A DNA stretch of 49,429 nucleotides. Origin: Amycolatopsis sp. CA-126428. GTDB taxonomy: Bacteria; Actinomycetota; Actinomycetes; Mycobacteriales; Pseudonocardiaceae. The stretch lies in assembly GCF_002904335.1 (NCBI RefSeq), contig NZ_PPHF01000084.1:1-49429 (forward strand). The letters are read 5' to 3'. Below are positions 1 through 7,302 of this stretch, in pieces. The notes under the pieces were generated by a model. The model was not told the DNA's origin. It ran no database searches and worked only from the letters and a program-made list of their open reading frames with translations. Each line of letters starts with the position of its first letter. Within the stretch, counting starts at the first letter, position 1. A program made the position numbers and the translations under genes.

Positions 1-236
1 CCACCGCCACCCCGGGTACAAGGGCAGGTGAACGCCTTCACCACGCACGAAGGTCTCGAACTCCTCCGGCGTAGGTCGCGCTCGACTGTCGATGACCTCC
101 AAGGCTGATCAGCAGGTCGCGGACTATGCCATGCGGGCGTTTCGACGGGGATGGCCGTCGCGGCCAGGGCGAGCACACCGGCCGCCGTCAGCCGCAGCAG
201 GCCGCGACGGCTCAACCCCCGGCTTGCGCCCGGCAC
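1..236 (-). pseudogene. Tat-leader fragment, probably broken gene, runs off window
   Basis: Reading leftward from a GTG at 236, directly behind the ACT-protein stop, the first ~35 codons give a convincing twin-arginine leader: an SRRGLLRL motif followed by a hydrophobic Ala/Leu/Val run. Third positions are GC-rich there. After about codon 35 the same frame turns arginine/serine-rich and third-position GC drops, while another frame (from about position 95 to the left edge, reading ...RARPTPEEFETFVRGEG...) looks more protein-like. This suggests a Tat-exported protein whose body is frameshifted or replaced. The gene runs off the window, so the rest is unknown. An alternative is a short exported protein of unusual composition. 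Confidence 0.35.
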
Positions 237-242
237 ACGGAT

Positions 243-1112
243 TCAGCGCGGGTTCGGCTCCGGCGGGCGATCACAGCCACCGCCCGGTGCCGCTGCGAGC
301 CCGCCGGGTTCACCACCAGCCGCCGTGGTGGCCAGCCGCCGCTGGAGGTCGAGCACGGCCTTGGCCCTGGCGAACTCCGCCGGGGCGAACGGCAGCAACG
401 GCCGGGTCACCACCACCACACCGCCGTCGGTGTCCACCAGCCGCAGCACCGTTCCGTCGATGCCTTCACCGGCCCTCTTGCCGCGACGCCCGGCGGGCTT
501 CCGTTCGATGCCGCAAGTCCCCAGCACCGCCGACAGCAACCGGACCAAGTCCGGTTCCTCCGCGGCCGCCATCGTCAGCACGCGGGTCGGCAGGTCGACG
601 AACTCGTGCACGTCCGCGGGTACGACCCGCACGTCCCGGCCACCGCCCAGTTCGGTGACCGTGGCGATGCCGGCGGCCGTCGCGCCGTCCGGCGCGCGGA
701 CGAGGAACTCGTCCACCACCCCCTCCGGAACCGCGAGCACCTGCAACGAGACGATGTCATAGCGGTGCGCCGCCAACGCGGCCGTCACCCCCGCCAAACT
801 CCCCGGCACGTCACGCACCGTGGCACGCACCCGCCACGCCACCCCGGTCCGCAGCGGATCCTCGTCCGCGGTGCCGCGCGCCCGCTCCGGTCGCGGACGG
901 CGAGTCCACCACCGGCGCCACCCGGCGGTGACCACCAGCAGCCCGCCCAACGCGAACAGCACGACCGGCCCGACACGGTTGTGGGACAACGTGCTGACGA
1001 ACAGATCGGCGACCCCGGTGGCGATGAACAACGCCGCCAGCTCGATCAGCTCGCGGCTGATCGAGGTCCTCACTCGCTGGCCGGTCTTCGGCGGTACCTC
1101 GGCTTCGGTCAT
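243..1112 (-). CDS. ACT-domain protein with N-terminal membrane segments
   Basis: This encodes 289 residues. The N-terminus (about residues 20-65) has two hydrophobic segments, around LIELAALFIATGVADLFV and VGPVVLFALGGLLVVTAG, followed by an Arg/Trp-rich cytoplasmic stretch. Residues about 95-165 form an ACT-like fold start (WRVRATVRDVPGSLAGVTAALA, then YDIVSLQVLAVPEG), as in amino-acid-binding regulatory domains. The C-terminal half looks like an acyl-transferase or second regulatory module, with no catalytic motif I can name. Proteins with this layout are common in Amycolatopsis-like genomes and are usually called ACT domain-containing protein. A ligand-sensing membrane regulator is the inferred role; the ligand is unknown. 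Its stop lies a few bases before the Tat-leader fragment, so the two may once have been co-transcribed. Confidence 0.75.
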   Translation of the reverse strand: MTEAEVPPKTGQRVRTSISRELIELAALFIATGVADLFVSTLSHNRVGPVVLFALGGLLVVTAGWRRWWTRRPRPERARGTADEDPLRTGVAWRVRATVRDVPGSLAGVTAALAAHRYDIVSLQVLAVPEGVVDEFLVRAPDGATAAGIATVTELGGGRDVRVVPADVHEFVDLPTRVLTMAAAEEPDLVRLLSAVLGTCGIERKPAGRRGKRAGEGIDGTVLRLVDTDGGVVVVTRPLLPFAPAEFARAKAVLDLQRRLATTAAGGEPGGLAAAPGGGCDRPPEPNPR

Positions 1113-1170
1113 CCAGCCAGCGTCCGGTCTTTCCTTTACCCCGCCCTCGCCGTCCTGTCACGATTCAGTT

Positions 1171-1420
1171 AATCCGCCCGCCGCGTCAGCGGTGTGCGGG
1201 CGAGCCGTTCGCGCAGGCGAGCCGCGAGTTCCGCCCCGGCGGCCGTGACCAGCCGGCGCGGCCCCGCGGCGGAACCCGCCGTGGCCATCCCGAGCACGGT
1301 GCGCGCGGGCAGCTGCGGCCCTGCGAGGCCGGAGACCCGGAGGGCGAGCCGCGCATCGGCGAGCAGGTGCCCGGCATCGTTGCTTGGCCTGGGTCCGGCG
1401 GCGCAGGCCGTGGCGGGCCG
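1171..1420 (-). pseudogene. C-terminal remnant of an unidentified protein
   Basis: A leftward frame ending with TAA at 1171-1173 has strongly coding-like composition for about 80 codons: GHLLADARLALRVSGLAG, then RTVLGMATAG, and a closing amphipathic helix LAARLRERLARTPL. No start codon with a ribosome site is visible upstream, and the frame loses coding character beyond about 1420. It looks like the 3' end of a lost gene. I do not recognise the family. It lies between the ACT gene and a broken methyltransferase, in a stretch that holds no intact gene from 1113 to 2410. Confidence 0.3.
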
Positions 1421-1597
1421 CGTGGGGAACTGGTCGCTGCCCGCCTGGCCGGCCGCTTACCCGGCGGCCGCACCTTCAACACCTGTCCCAAGCCGGAATC
1501 TGCGCCCAGGCGTGCTACGCCCGCTTTGCGCGGATTTCAACGAATGAAAAGCTTCCGCAGAGTCCGAGCTGTGAACTAGCGGTTTCGCTTCGAGCTA

Positions 1598-2138
1598 CTA
1601 CAGCCCGATCCGGCCCGAAACTCCCGAAGCTGCCCCTGCCGCAAGGTCAGCCTGATGGGTTATGGCTCGGTGAAGTGGTGTCGGTAGGCGTAGCGGATGG
1701 TGCTCCTCTTCCCAGAGCGGGGCAATCTCCCAGCGGTAGACCACGACGGCAGCACGACCGTTCCGGCGGACGAGCCGGTCACCGATGTCCAGCCGGGAAC
1801 CTCTGGCCCTCACGAGTTCCCACGTGCGAGAAGTGAGCACCAAGCGCCCTCCACGGCGCAGAAGCCGTGACATCGACGCCAGAGCAGCCACCCTGCCTCG
1901 CGCACCCACGGCATGGTGCAGCGAGTTGCCCACGCAGAACACCACGTCGAAAGTGGCGTCATCGAAATGGCCGGGCAACTCTTCCCAGTCCGCCCGCACT
2001 GTCCGGACAGCTGCCCGAACTCCCCGGACAACTCCGCAGTCCGGCGAACCATCGCTTCGCTGGCGTCAGTGGCGACCACCTGCATACCGAGACCGGCGAG
2101 GACAACCGCCAACTGCCCGGCAGACTTCTCGTTGGCAC
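1598..2138 (-). pseudogene. Class I SAM-dependent methyltransferase, frameshifted and truncated
   Basis: Two leftward frames together give a methyltransferase. About 2138-2000 encodes the SAM-binding start (AGQLAVVLAGLGMQVVATDAS, strand 1 and acidic loop), but the glycine-rich motif I before it is cut off by an in-frame TGA. From about 2010 the protein continues in a different frame: DWEELPGHFDDATFDVVFC, then VGNSLHHA, typical of glycine-N-methyltransferase-like enzymes, followed by RLLRRGGRLVLTSRTWE. The C-terminal end after WEEEHH loses the expected sequence, suggesting a second shift. With at least two lesions and no N-terminus it is very unlikely to be active. The 133-residue open frame 1598-1999 is only its middle and C-terminal part. 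Confidence 0.7.
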
Positions 2139-2183
2139 ATCAGTACATCAGCGGAGCAAGTCCGTTCACCAATGGTTTCGCAG

Positions 2184-2228
2184 GGGCAGCGCGCGCCGAG
2201 CTTCGGATCCGGGCTGCGCGCGCTGCCC
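2184..2228. terminator. Long GC hairpin, possible terminator
   Basis: Perfect 13-bp inverted repeat: GGGCAGCGCGCGC at 2184-2196 and its complement at 2216-2228, with a 19-base loop. It lies in the 270-base gap between the broken methyltransferase and the membrane protein. No U-tract follows, as is usual in actinomycetes. It could equally be a remnant of a mobile element end. Confidence 0.35.
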
Positions 2229-2410
2229 GTCCTCGTCGCGTTCTTGCGAGCGCTGAGCGACCGGGGCGAAGCAGCATCCTTCCCGACAGCCGCCGTTCTG
2301 TGGCGTGGTTGCGGCCTCCCGAATCAACGTGTTCGTTGCCGAACTCCCACTCTGACAGCCTAACCCGTTCGGCCGATCCAGTCGATCATCGTCCGCGCCG
2401 ATCGTGGGGC

Positions 2411-3388
2411 ATGGAAGTTGACGGCAGATGCCTTACCAATGGCTGGAGCATTGTCGCCGCGGCGCCGACCAACTCTCAACTGGCGGGCGTGCTGGCCGGA
2501 TTCGTCTTCACAGCCATGATCATCTTGTTCGCGCGTTCCGGGCCGGCAAATACCAAGACGCTGGGCTTGTTCTCTGCGTCTTTCGTGGTCCTGGCATTTG
2601 ACAGCTACCTCTTCAGCTTCATCGCAGGTGGAAGCTCTGACCCCCTCTGCCGGCGAGTGTGGACGGAAAGCATGGCCGCGCGCGGAATGCTCGCCGTCGG
2701 CGCCACCGCGCTCATAAGCGGCATCGCCTGGCTCCTGGCCAACTACACTCAGGCTGAGAACCTGTCGGCGCAGACCACGGAGCACCCTGGGGCCCGGGCC
2801 GTGAACTTGCAGAAACTCGCGCAGTTCATCGTGCTCGGCGTGGCGGCAGGCGTATGCCTGATCCTCGGAATGACAACGCTCAACTTCATGTACGTGGCCT
2901 TGGGACGACGACCACCCGCCCATTGGGTGTTACTGGCGTACGCAATTCCGCTTGCCGTGGTGACCATGGCCGCGATCCTGAACAGAACCAGGACGGTCCG
3001 CCTGCAAAAGAACAGCGAGGCTGACTCCAACGCGTGGCCGACCAAATCCCTGTCGGTGGCCGTATTCGGCACGGCCAGTTACGGTATTGTCGGACCCGTC
3101 TTCGTCGGTGCCATCGTCAACATCGGAGATGCGCCCTTTGCCGCCCCGTCCTGGATTTTGACGACTTGCGCCATCTCGATCGGATTCTTGACGCCGATCA
3201 TTCTGATCGTTCTCCTGGTCTACGCCGTGCCGCGAACCCCACCGCCATCGAGACGGATCGGCGCGCAGAGCTCCGGGAAAACGACGTCGACTCCTTCGCC
3301 CAGTGACAATGCTCAGGATCTCCCCCACTCAGCACTCCCTGGCACGGTTGCGATACCCCTCCCCGCCGCACCAAGCCCACCTGACTGA
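2411..3388 (+). CDS. Multi-pass membrane protein of unknown function
   Basis: From the ATG at 2411 (GGGG five bases upstream) the product is 325 residues with about seven hydrophobic helices: LAGVLAGFVFTAMIILFA, LFSASFVVLAFDSYLFSFIAG, MLAVGATALISGIAWLLA, FIVLGVAAGVCLILGM, WVLLAYAIPLAVVTMAAIL, VAVFGTASYGIVGPVFVGAI and ILTTCAISIGFLTPIILIVLLV. The tail is a Pro/Ser-rich hydrophilic segment. The frame is open further upstream to 1913, but that extension overlaps the methyltransferase wreck antisense and lacks coding character. GC content is lower than in neighbouring genes, suggesting recent acquisition. No transporter motif is visible; function unknown. Confidence 0.6.
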   Translation: MEVDGRCLTNGWSIVAAAPTNSQLAGVLAGFVFTAMIILFARSGPANTKTLGLFSASFVVLAFDSYLFSFIAGGSSDPLCRRVWTESMAARGMLAVGATALISGIAWLLANYTQAENLSAQTTEHPGARAVNLQKLAQFIVLGVAAGVCLILGMTTLNFMYVALGRRPPAHWVLLAYAIPLAVVTMAAILNRTRTVRLQKNSEADSNAWPTKSLSVAVFGTASYGIVGPVFVGAIVNIGDAPFAAPSWILTTCAISIGFLTPIILIVLLVYAVPRTPPPSRRIGAQSSGKTTSTPSPSDNAQDLPHSALPGTVAIPLPAAPSPPD

Positions 3389-3415
3389 GGCCCGCCGGAC
3401 CCGACTCAACGAGCA

Positions 3416-4340
3416 CTACCGGCCGGCTGTCGAACTCGCCCGGCTCATCCTCACTGATCCCGAGACCTGACGGCGCAGCCATGCTGCTCGAGCAGCGATG
3501 GCGTCCTGCGAGATGACCGCATGCGGAACCACGACGTCGAACCCGTGGAACCCGCCGGGCCAGACGTGCAGCTCGACGTGGCCGCCCGCCTGCCACATGC
3601 GGCTTGCGTAGGCGACGTCCTCGTCCCGGAACGTTTCGGCCGACCCGACGTCGACGAACGTGGACGGCAGGCCGGAGAGGTCGGCAGCCCGGGAAGGCGC
3701 GGCGTAGGGAGACACGTCCGGTCCTCCGCGGACGCCGTCGCCGAGGAGCGCGTTCCATCCGGTCTCGTTCGAGGAGCTGTCCCAGATACCGACGCCGCGC
3801 ATCTGCCGAGCAGAAGGCGAGTCGTTGCGGTCATCAAGCATCGGTGACAGCAGCAGCTGGGCCAGGATGGCCGGGCCGTGGCGGTCGCGGGCCAGCAAGG
3901 CGACACCTGCCGCGAGGGGAGACCACGGCCATGGCCATCGGTTCGGCCAGGTCCATCGGTTCGGCCAGGTCCACCATCTCGACCAGGCCGAACCGGTTGT
4001 CCCCGACGATCATGCCGCCGCCGTGGATGTGGTAGATCGCCGGAGTCGGGGTCGCCGCGTGCTTCGGGAGGCAGATCAGCAGCGAGACATCCGGTTGCCC
4101 GGCAGGCCCCGGCACCGCCCGCTCCTCCACGCTGTAGGCGCCACCGCGCGAGAGGACCTCGTCGGTCGGGGTCTCCACCCCGGGGACGGGCTTGCGCATC
4201 TCGACGATGTTGTCCGAGCGATACGCGTCGGGTGCGCGCACGCTGGTCAGCATCTCGACGACGGGAGCGAGCTCCGGATCGAAGGGTGGCGGGGGTCCGA
4301 CCGGCTGGGCGGTCGACCGGTCCGTGACTTGCGTAGTCAT
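3416..4340 (-). pseudogene. HSL-family alpha/beta hydrolase, catalytic-serine segment deleted
   Basis: The N-terminal frame (start 4340, MTTQVTDRSTAQPVGPP...) carries the oxyanion motif HIHGGGM of hormone-sensitive-lipase-type esterases. The C-terminal frame (to 3416) carries the catalytic Asp region (VDVGSAETFRDEDV) and the His region (PGGFHGFD). Between AMAVVS and LAAGVALLARDRHG, where about 60 residues with the GDSAGG nucleophile elbow are expected, there is nothing. The two halves meet near 3905-3925 and are also out of frame by one base. A perfect 18-bp tandem duplication (3936-3971) sits right beside the junction. The gene cannot make an active esterase. It precedes nothing in the same operon except the SDR upstream at 4354, which ends 13 bases before its start. 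Confidence 0.85.
3936..3971. repeat. 18-bp perfect tandem duplication
   Basis: CATCGGTTCGGCCAGGTC occurs twice head to tail (3936-3953, 3954-3971), adding an in-frame DLAEPM repeat to the broken esterase. It lies about 15 bases from the deletion junction, so duplication and deletion may share a slippage or end-joining event. Confidence 0.95.
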
Positions 4341-4353
4341 GTGTTCTCCTGGC

Positions 4354-5142
4354 TCAGACCGTCGGAACGGTTCCGCCGTCGATCACGTACTCGGCGCCCA
4401 CGATGGCCGAGGCGCGGTCCGAGACCAGAAATCCGACGAGGTCCGCGATTTCCTCGGTGTTCGCGAACCGTCCCAGGGGAACTCCCCCGAGCGAGTCGTA
4501 GATGGTCTGCTTGGCTGCTTCACGGGTGAGACCGTTGCCCTCGGCGATCCGGTCCACGAACCTTTCGTAGGCCTCGGTCTCGATTCCGCCGGGGCTGACT
4601 GCGTTGACACGCACGCCGCGCGGCGCGAGCTCGTTGGCCAGTCCCTTGCTGTACGTGCGCAGAGCGGCCTTCGCCGCGGCATACGCCAGGGACGCGTCGT
4701 ACTGGGGCAGTTCGCGCTGGATCGAGGTGAAGTGCAGCACCACGCCCGCCCCGGACTCGATCATCGCCGGGAGAAGAGCTCGATCGAGCCGCACCGCTCC
4801 CAGGAAGTTGAGGTTCAGCTCATTGAGCCACTGATCATCGGTGATGACCGCGAATCCGCCGGCCGGCGTCGACGCACCTCCGACGACGTGCACCAGGATG
4901 TCGAGGGCGCCGCCGGCCTCGGCGATTCGAGCGGCCACCGCGTTGGTGCCTTCGATCGTCATCAGGTCCGCTTCGATGAACCGGTCGGGGTGCTCGTACC
5001 CGTCGGGCATCGTTCGCGCCGTCACGTACACGTCGGCACCCAGCTCTCGCAGCCGCTCCACGACGGCCTTGCCCGAGCCCTTCGAACCGCCCGTGACCAG
5101 GGCCCGGCGACCGTCGAGACGGTCACGATTCGTACTAGGCAT
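4354..5142 (-). CDS. SDR family NAD(P)-dependent oxidoreductase
   Basis: A 262-residue classical short-chain dehydrogenase/reductase. The cofactor loop TGGSKGSGKA is at about residues 18-27 (TGxxxGxG), the stabilising motif appears as HVVGGAS rather than NNAG, and the catalytic Ser/Tyr/Lys region is FTSIQRELPQYDASLAYAAAK (about 140-162). The family C-terminal SDRASAIVGAEYVIDGGTVPTV is intact. It follows the SnoaL-like gene by 24 bases with a ribosome site (GGAGAGAGA region) ahead of ATG 5142, so the two are likely one leftward unit. Substrate unknown; the neighbouring esterase suggests processing of a small hydroxy- or keto-compound. The unit is divergent from the MerR gene. Confidence 0.9.
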   Translation of the reverse strand: MPSTNRDRLDGRRALVTGGSKGSGKAVVERLRELGADVYVTARTMPDGYEHPDRFIEADLMTIEGTNAVAARIAEAGGALDILVHVVGGASTPAGGFAVITDDQWLNELNLNFLGAVRLDRALLPAMIESGAGVVLHFTSIQRELPQYDASLAYAAAKAALRTYSKGLANELAPRGVRVNAVSPGGIETEAYERFVDRIAEGNGLTREAAKQTIYDSLGGVPLGRFANTEEIADLVGFLVSDRASAIVGAEYVIDGGTVPTV

Positions 5143-5166
5143 TTCTCTCTCCAGTGAAGTGTTCGG

Positions 5167-5529
5167 TCAGGCTGTGTGGTTGGCGATGACGAGTTCGGCG
5201 ATGAGGTCGTCCCGCAACGCGAACCGGTAGTCGAGCTCGGCGACACCACCCGGGAAAGTGCCCTCGAGCCGCACGATCACCACCCAGTGGGCGTCATCGA
5301 CGCGGCGAGCGCCGATCTGCTCGGTCGTGTACTCGAACTCGGACCCGGCGTCCCGCAGGAACGCGCGGGCTTCCTCTTTGCCGCGGAAGGTCTCGCCCTG
5401 GTCGACGAGCACCGCGTCCTCGGTGAGGAACGACGAGGCGGTGTCGGCGTCGCGGGCGACGTGGGCGGCGAAGAACTCGCGCACGGTGGCCGGGAGCAGA
5501 TCGGACGGGAGATCGGTGTGCTGTGTCAT
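5167..5529 (-). CDS. SnoaL-like / nuclear transport factor 2 fold protein
   Basis: A 120-residue cone-shaped alpha+beta barrel protein of the NTF2/SnoaL superfamily. The pattern is an N-terminal helix (VREFFAAHVARDADTASSFL), TEDAVLVDQGETFRGKEEARAFL, then the beta strands ARRVDDAHWVVIVRLEGTFPG and LDYRFALRDDLIAELVIA. The usual His/Asp active-site pair is not certain, so it may be a ketosteroid-isomerase-like enzyme or a binding protein. It is the first gene of a leftward pair with the SDR and is transcribed from the intergenic region that also contains the MerR operator. Confidence 0.85.
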   Translation of the reverse strand: MTQHTDLPSDLLPATVREFFAAHVARDADTASSFLTEDAVLVDQGETFRGKEEARAFLRDAGSEFEYTTEQIGARRVDDAHWVVIVRLEGTFPGGVAELDYRFALRDDLIAELVIANHTA

Positions 5530-5570
5530 GAGCCCATCGTGTGATCTCGCGGCGTGGGAGGGTCAAGCCG

Positions 5571-5601
5571 TGGACTCTCCCCCAGGGAGAGAGTCCAGAA
5601 T
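5571..5601 (+). promoter_or_regulatory. MerR-type promoter/operator with 19-bp spacer
   Basis: A perfect 8-bp inverted repeat GGACTCTC (5572-5579) / GAGAGTCC (5589-5596) lies between a -35-like TGGACT (5571-5576) and a -10-like CAGAAT (5596-5601). The spacer is 19 bp, the over-long spacing typical of promoters activated by DNA distortion by MerR regulators. Transcription would start near the GTG at 5608, giving a leaderless mRNA. It probably serves autoregulation and may also affect the divergent SnoaL/SDR pair. Confidence 0.75.
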
Positions 5602-5607
5602 GGAGAC

Positions 5608-6402
5608 GTGCTGAGCATCGGGGAGTTCTCGCGGCTGACCCACTTGAGCGTGCGCACCCTGCGCCGGTATCACGACGCCGCCCTGCTGGAACCCGCCGTG
5701 GTGGACGAAACCACCGGTTACCGCTACTACGGCCTCGACCAGATCCCGGCCGCGCAGGTCATCCACCGCCTCCGCGAACTCGACGTCCCCCTGAGCGACG
5801 TCCAGCGAATCCTGCGGACCCCCGACCCCGGTGTCCGGGCGGCCCTGGTCGCGGACCACCTCCAACGCCTCGAGGACGAACTCGACCGCACCCGGGCCGC
5901 GGTCGTGTCGCTGCGGCGCCTGCTCCAGCCCGACCCCGCACCGATCGACGTCGAACTGCGTGCGGAACCCGCCCGGACGGTCGCGGCGGTGGAGGCCGTA
6001 GTCGGGCATCGCGACGTCACGACCTGGTACGCCGGCGCGATGGCCGAACTGCAGGCGGCCGTCGGCACCGCCGTGACCGGACCGCCGGGCGGCTGCTACG
6101 ACAACGCCCTCTTCGAACAGGAACGCGGTCACATGCTCGTCTACCTGCCCACCGCTGCGCCACCTCGCACCGGACGCGTGCACCCCGCCGTTCTTCCGGC
6201 CGCGGAACTGGCCGTCACCACCCACGTCGGCGAGCACGACGGCATCGAGGTCACCTACGGCGAACTCGGGACCTGGGTGGTGGAGAACGCGATGTCGGTG
6301 GCCGGACCGGTGCGGGAGGTCTACCTGGTCGGCCCTCGTGACACAAGCGATCCCGCTGCGTGGCGCACCGAGATCGGGTGGCCGGTCTTTCGGGTCAGCT
6401 GA
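5608..6402 (+). CDS. MerR family transcriptional regulator with GyrI-like effector domain
   Basis: From GTG 5608 the product is 264 residues. The winged HTH opens at once: LSIGEFSRLTHLSVRTLRRYHD, LLEPAVVDETTGYRYYGLDQIPAAQVIHRLRELDVPL. A coiled-coil linker (about 80-110) follows, then a C-terminal GyrI/SOUL-like small-molecule domain (VELRAEPARTVAAVEAVVG... to TEIGWPVFRVS) resembling drug-binding regulators of the BmrR type. The upstream frame to 5554 is rejected because it would translate through the operator. Target genes are likely itself and the divergent SnoaL-like/SDR pair. The ligand is probably an aromatic or cationic hydrophobic molecule, by family. Confidence 0.9.
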   Translation: MLSIGEFSRLTHLSVRTLRRYHDAALLEPAVVDETTGYRYYGLDQIPAAQVIHRLRELDVPLSDVQRILRTPDPGVRAALVADHLQRLEDELDRTRAAVVSLRRLLQPDPAPIDVELRAEPARTVAAVEAVVGHRDVTTWYAGAMAELQAAVGTAVTGPPGGCYDNALFEQERGHMLVYLPTAAPPRTGRVHPAVLPAAELAVTTHVGEHDGIEVTYGELGTWVVENAMSVAGPVREVYLVGPRDTSDPAAWRTEIGWPVFRVS

Positions 6403-6443
6403 AGCGGCCTGAGCGGAGTCCGGTCCGGTAGCCTGAGGTCCGC

Positions 6444-6458
6444 GTTCACGAAGTGAAC
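6444..6458. promoter_or_regulatory. IclR operator candidate, site 1
   Basis: Perfect palindrome GTTCAC-GAA-GTGAAC, 30 bases upstream of the iclR-type start at 6489. The same palindrome with CAA as centre occurs at 8693-8707 before the transporter, so both are probably bound by this regulator. Confidence 0.75.
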
Positions 6459-6488
6459 AGCCGTACCAGACTTCCGGCGGAGGCCCCC

Positions 6489-7280
6489 GTGACCAAACCG
6501 ACGCGGTCCTCGGACGCCCGCGCCGACCAGGCCGACATCCAGGCGGTGAGCCGGGTCAGCCAGATCCTGTCGCTGTTCGACCCGGCCACCCCGGAGGTGA
6601 CGGCCGGCGAGGTCGCCGAACGGCTCGGGCTCAACCGCACCACCGCCTACCGGTACTGCACGTCGCTGGTCGCGGCCGGGCTCCTGGAACGCAGCGCCGA
6701 CGGCGGCTACCTGCCCGGCGCGCTGCTGCTGCAGCTCGGCGCGTTCGCCATCGGGCACCGCCGCGTGGTCAACCTGGCGCCGCGGCACATGCAGGCGCTC
6801 TCGCGCGCCACGCAGACCAGTGTCGTGCTGAGCCTGTGGGGGCTCACCGGCCCGGTGGTCTCGCGGGTGGAGGAGAACCCGTCGACGATCGTCATCGTGT
6901 CCGTGCGGGTCGGCAGCCACCTGCCGCTGGACACGGCGCAGAGCAAGGTGTTCCTCGCCTACCACGCTGACCAGCTGTCGATGGAACGCCTGATCGGCAA
7001 CCTCTCCGGCACCGCGCGCGACGAGCTGCGCGCGGACGTCGACCGGGTCCGCGAGGTCGGTCACTGCTCCGCGATGAGCACGCCCGGCATCGTCGCGGTG
7101 GCGGCGCCGGTGTTCGACGAGTACGGCATCTGCGCCACGATCGCGATCGTCGGCCCGGACAACACCCTGTCGATGGGCGACGATACCCCCGAGCTGCGGG
7201 TCGTGGTCGACACCGCGCGGGAGCTCACCCAGGAGCTGGGCGGCCACTACCGGCCCGACGACCTCCGGCGGGCGGTGTAG
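6489..7280 (+). CDS. IclR family transcriptional regulator
   Basis: From GTG 6489 (GGCGGAGG six bases upstream) the protein has 263 residues. The N-terminal winged helix is VSRVSQILSLFDPATPEVTAGEVAERLGLNRTTAYRYCTSLVAAGLL (about 18-65). The C-terminal IclR effector domain follows (ATQTSVVLSLWGLTGPVVSRVEE, VGSHLPLDTAQSKVFLAYH, GIVAVAAPVFDEYGICATIAIVGP). It faces the convergent MFS gene, 22 bases away, and by position regulates the catabolic cluster 7.3-13.5 kb. A 12-residue longer start at 6453 would begin inside the palindrome and is unlikely. IclR proteins usually sense an intermediate of the pathway they control; the ligand is unknown. Confidence 0.92.
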   Translation: MTKPTRSSDARADQADIQAVSRVSQILSLFDPATPEVTAGEVAERLGLNRTTAYRYCTSLVAAGLLERSADGGYLPGALLLQLGAFAIGHRRVVNLAPRHMQALSRATQTSVVLSLWGLTGPVVSRVEENPSTIVIVSVRVGSHLPLDTAQSKVFLAYHADQLSMERLIGNLSGTARDELRADVDRVREVGHCSAMSTPGIVAVAAPVFDEYGICATIAIVGPDNTLSMGDDTPELRVVVDTARELTQELGGHYRPDDLRRAV

Positions 7281-7302
7281 GGCAGACCTCGGTCCGGTCC
7301 AT

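Noticed and set aside
1913..2410. N-terminal extension of the membrane protein frame at 2411
   Set aside because: It runs antisense through the methyltransferase remnant, has Arg/Ser-rich shadow composition and no ribosome site; the helices all begin after 2411.
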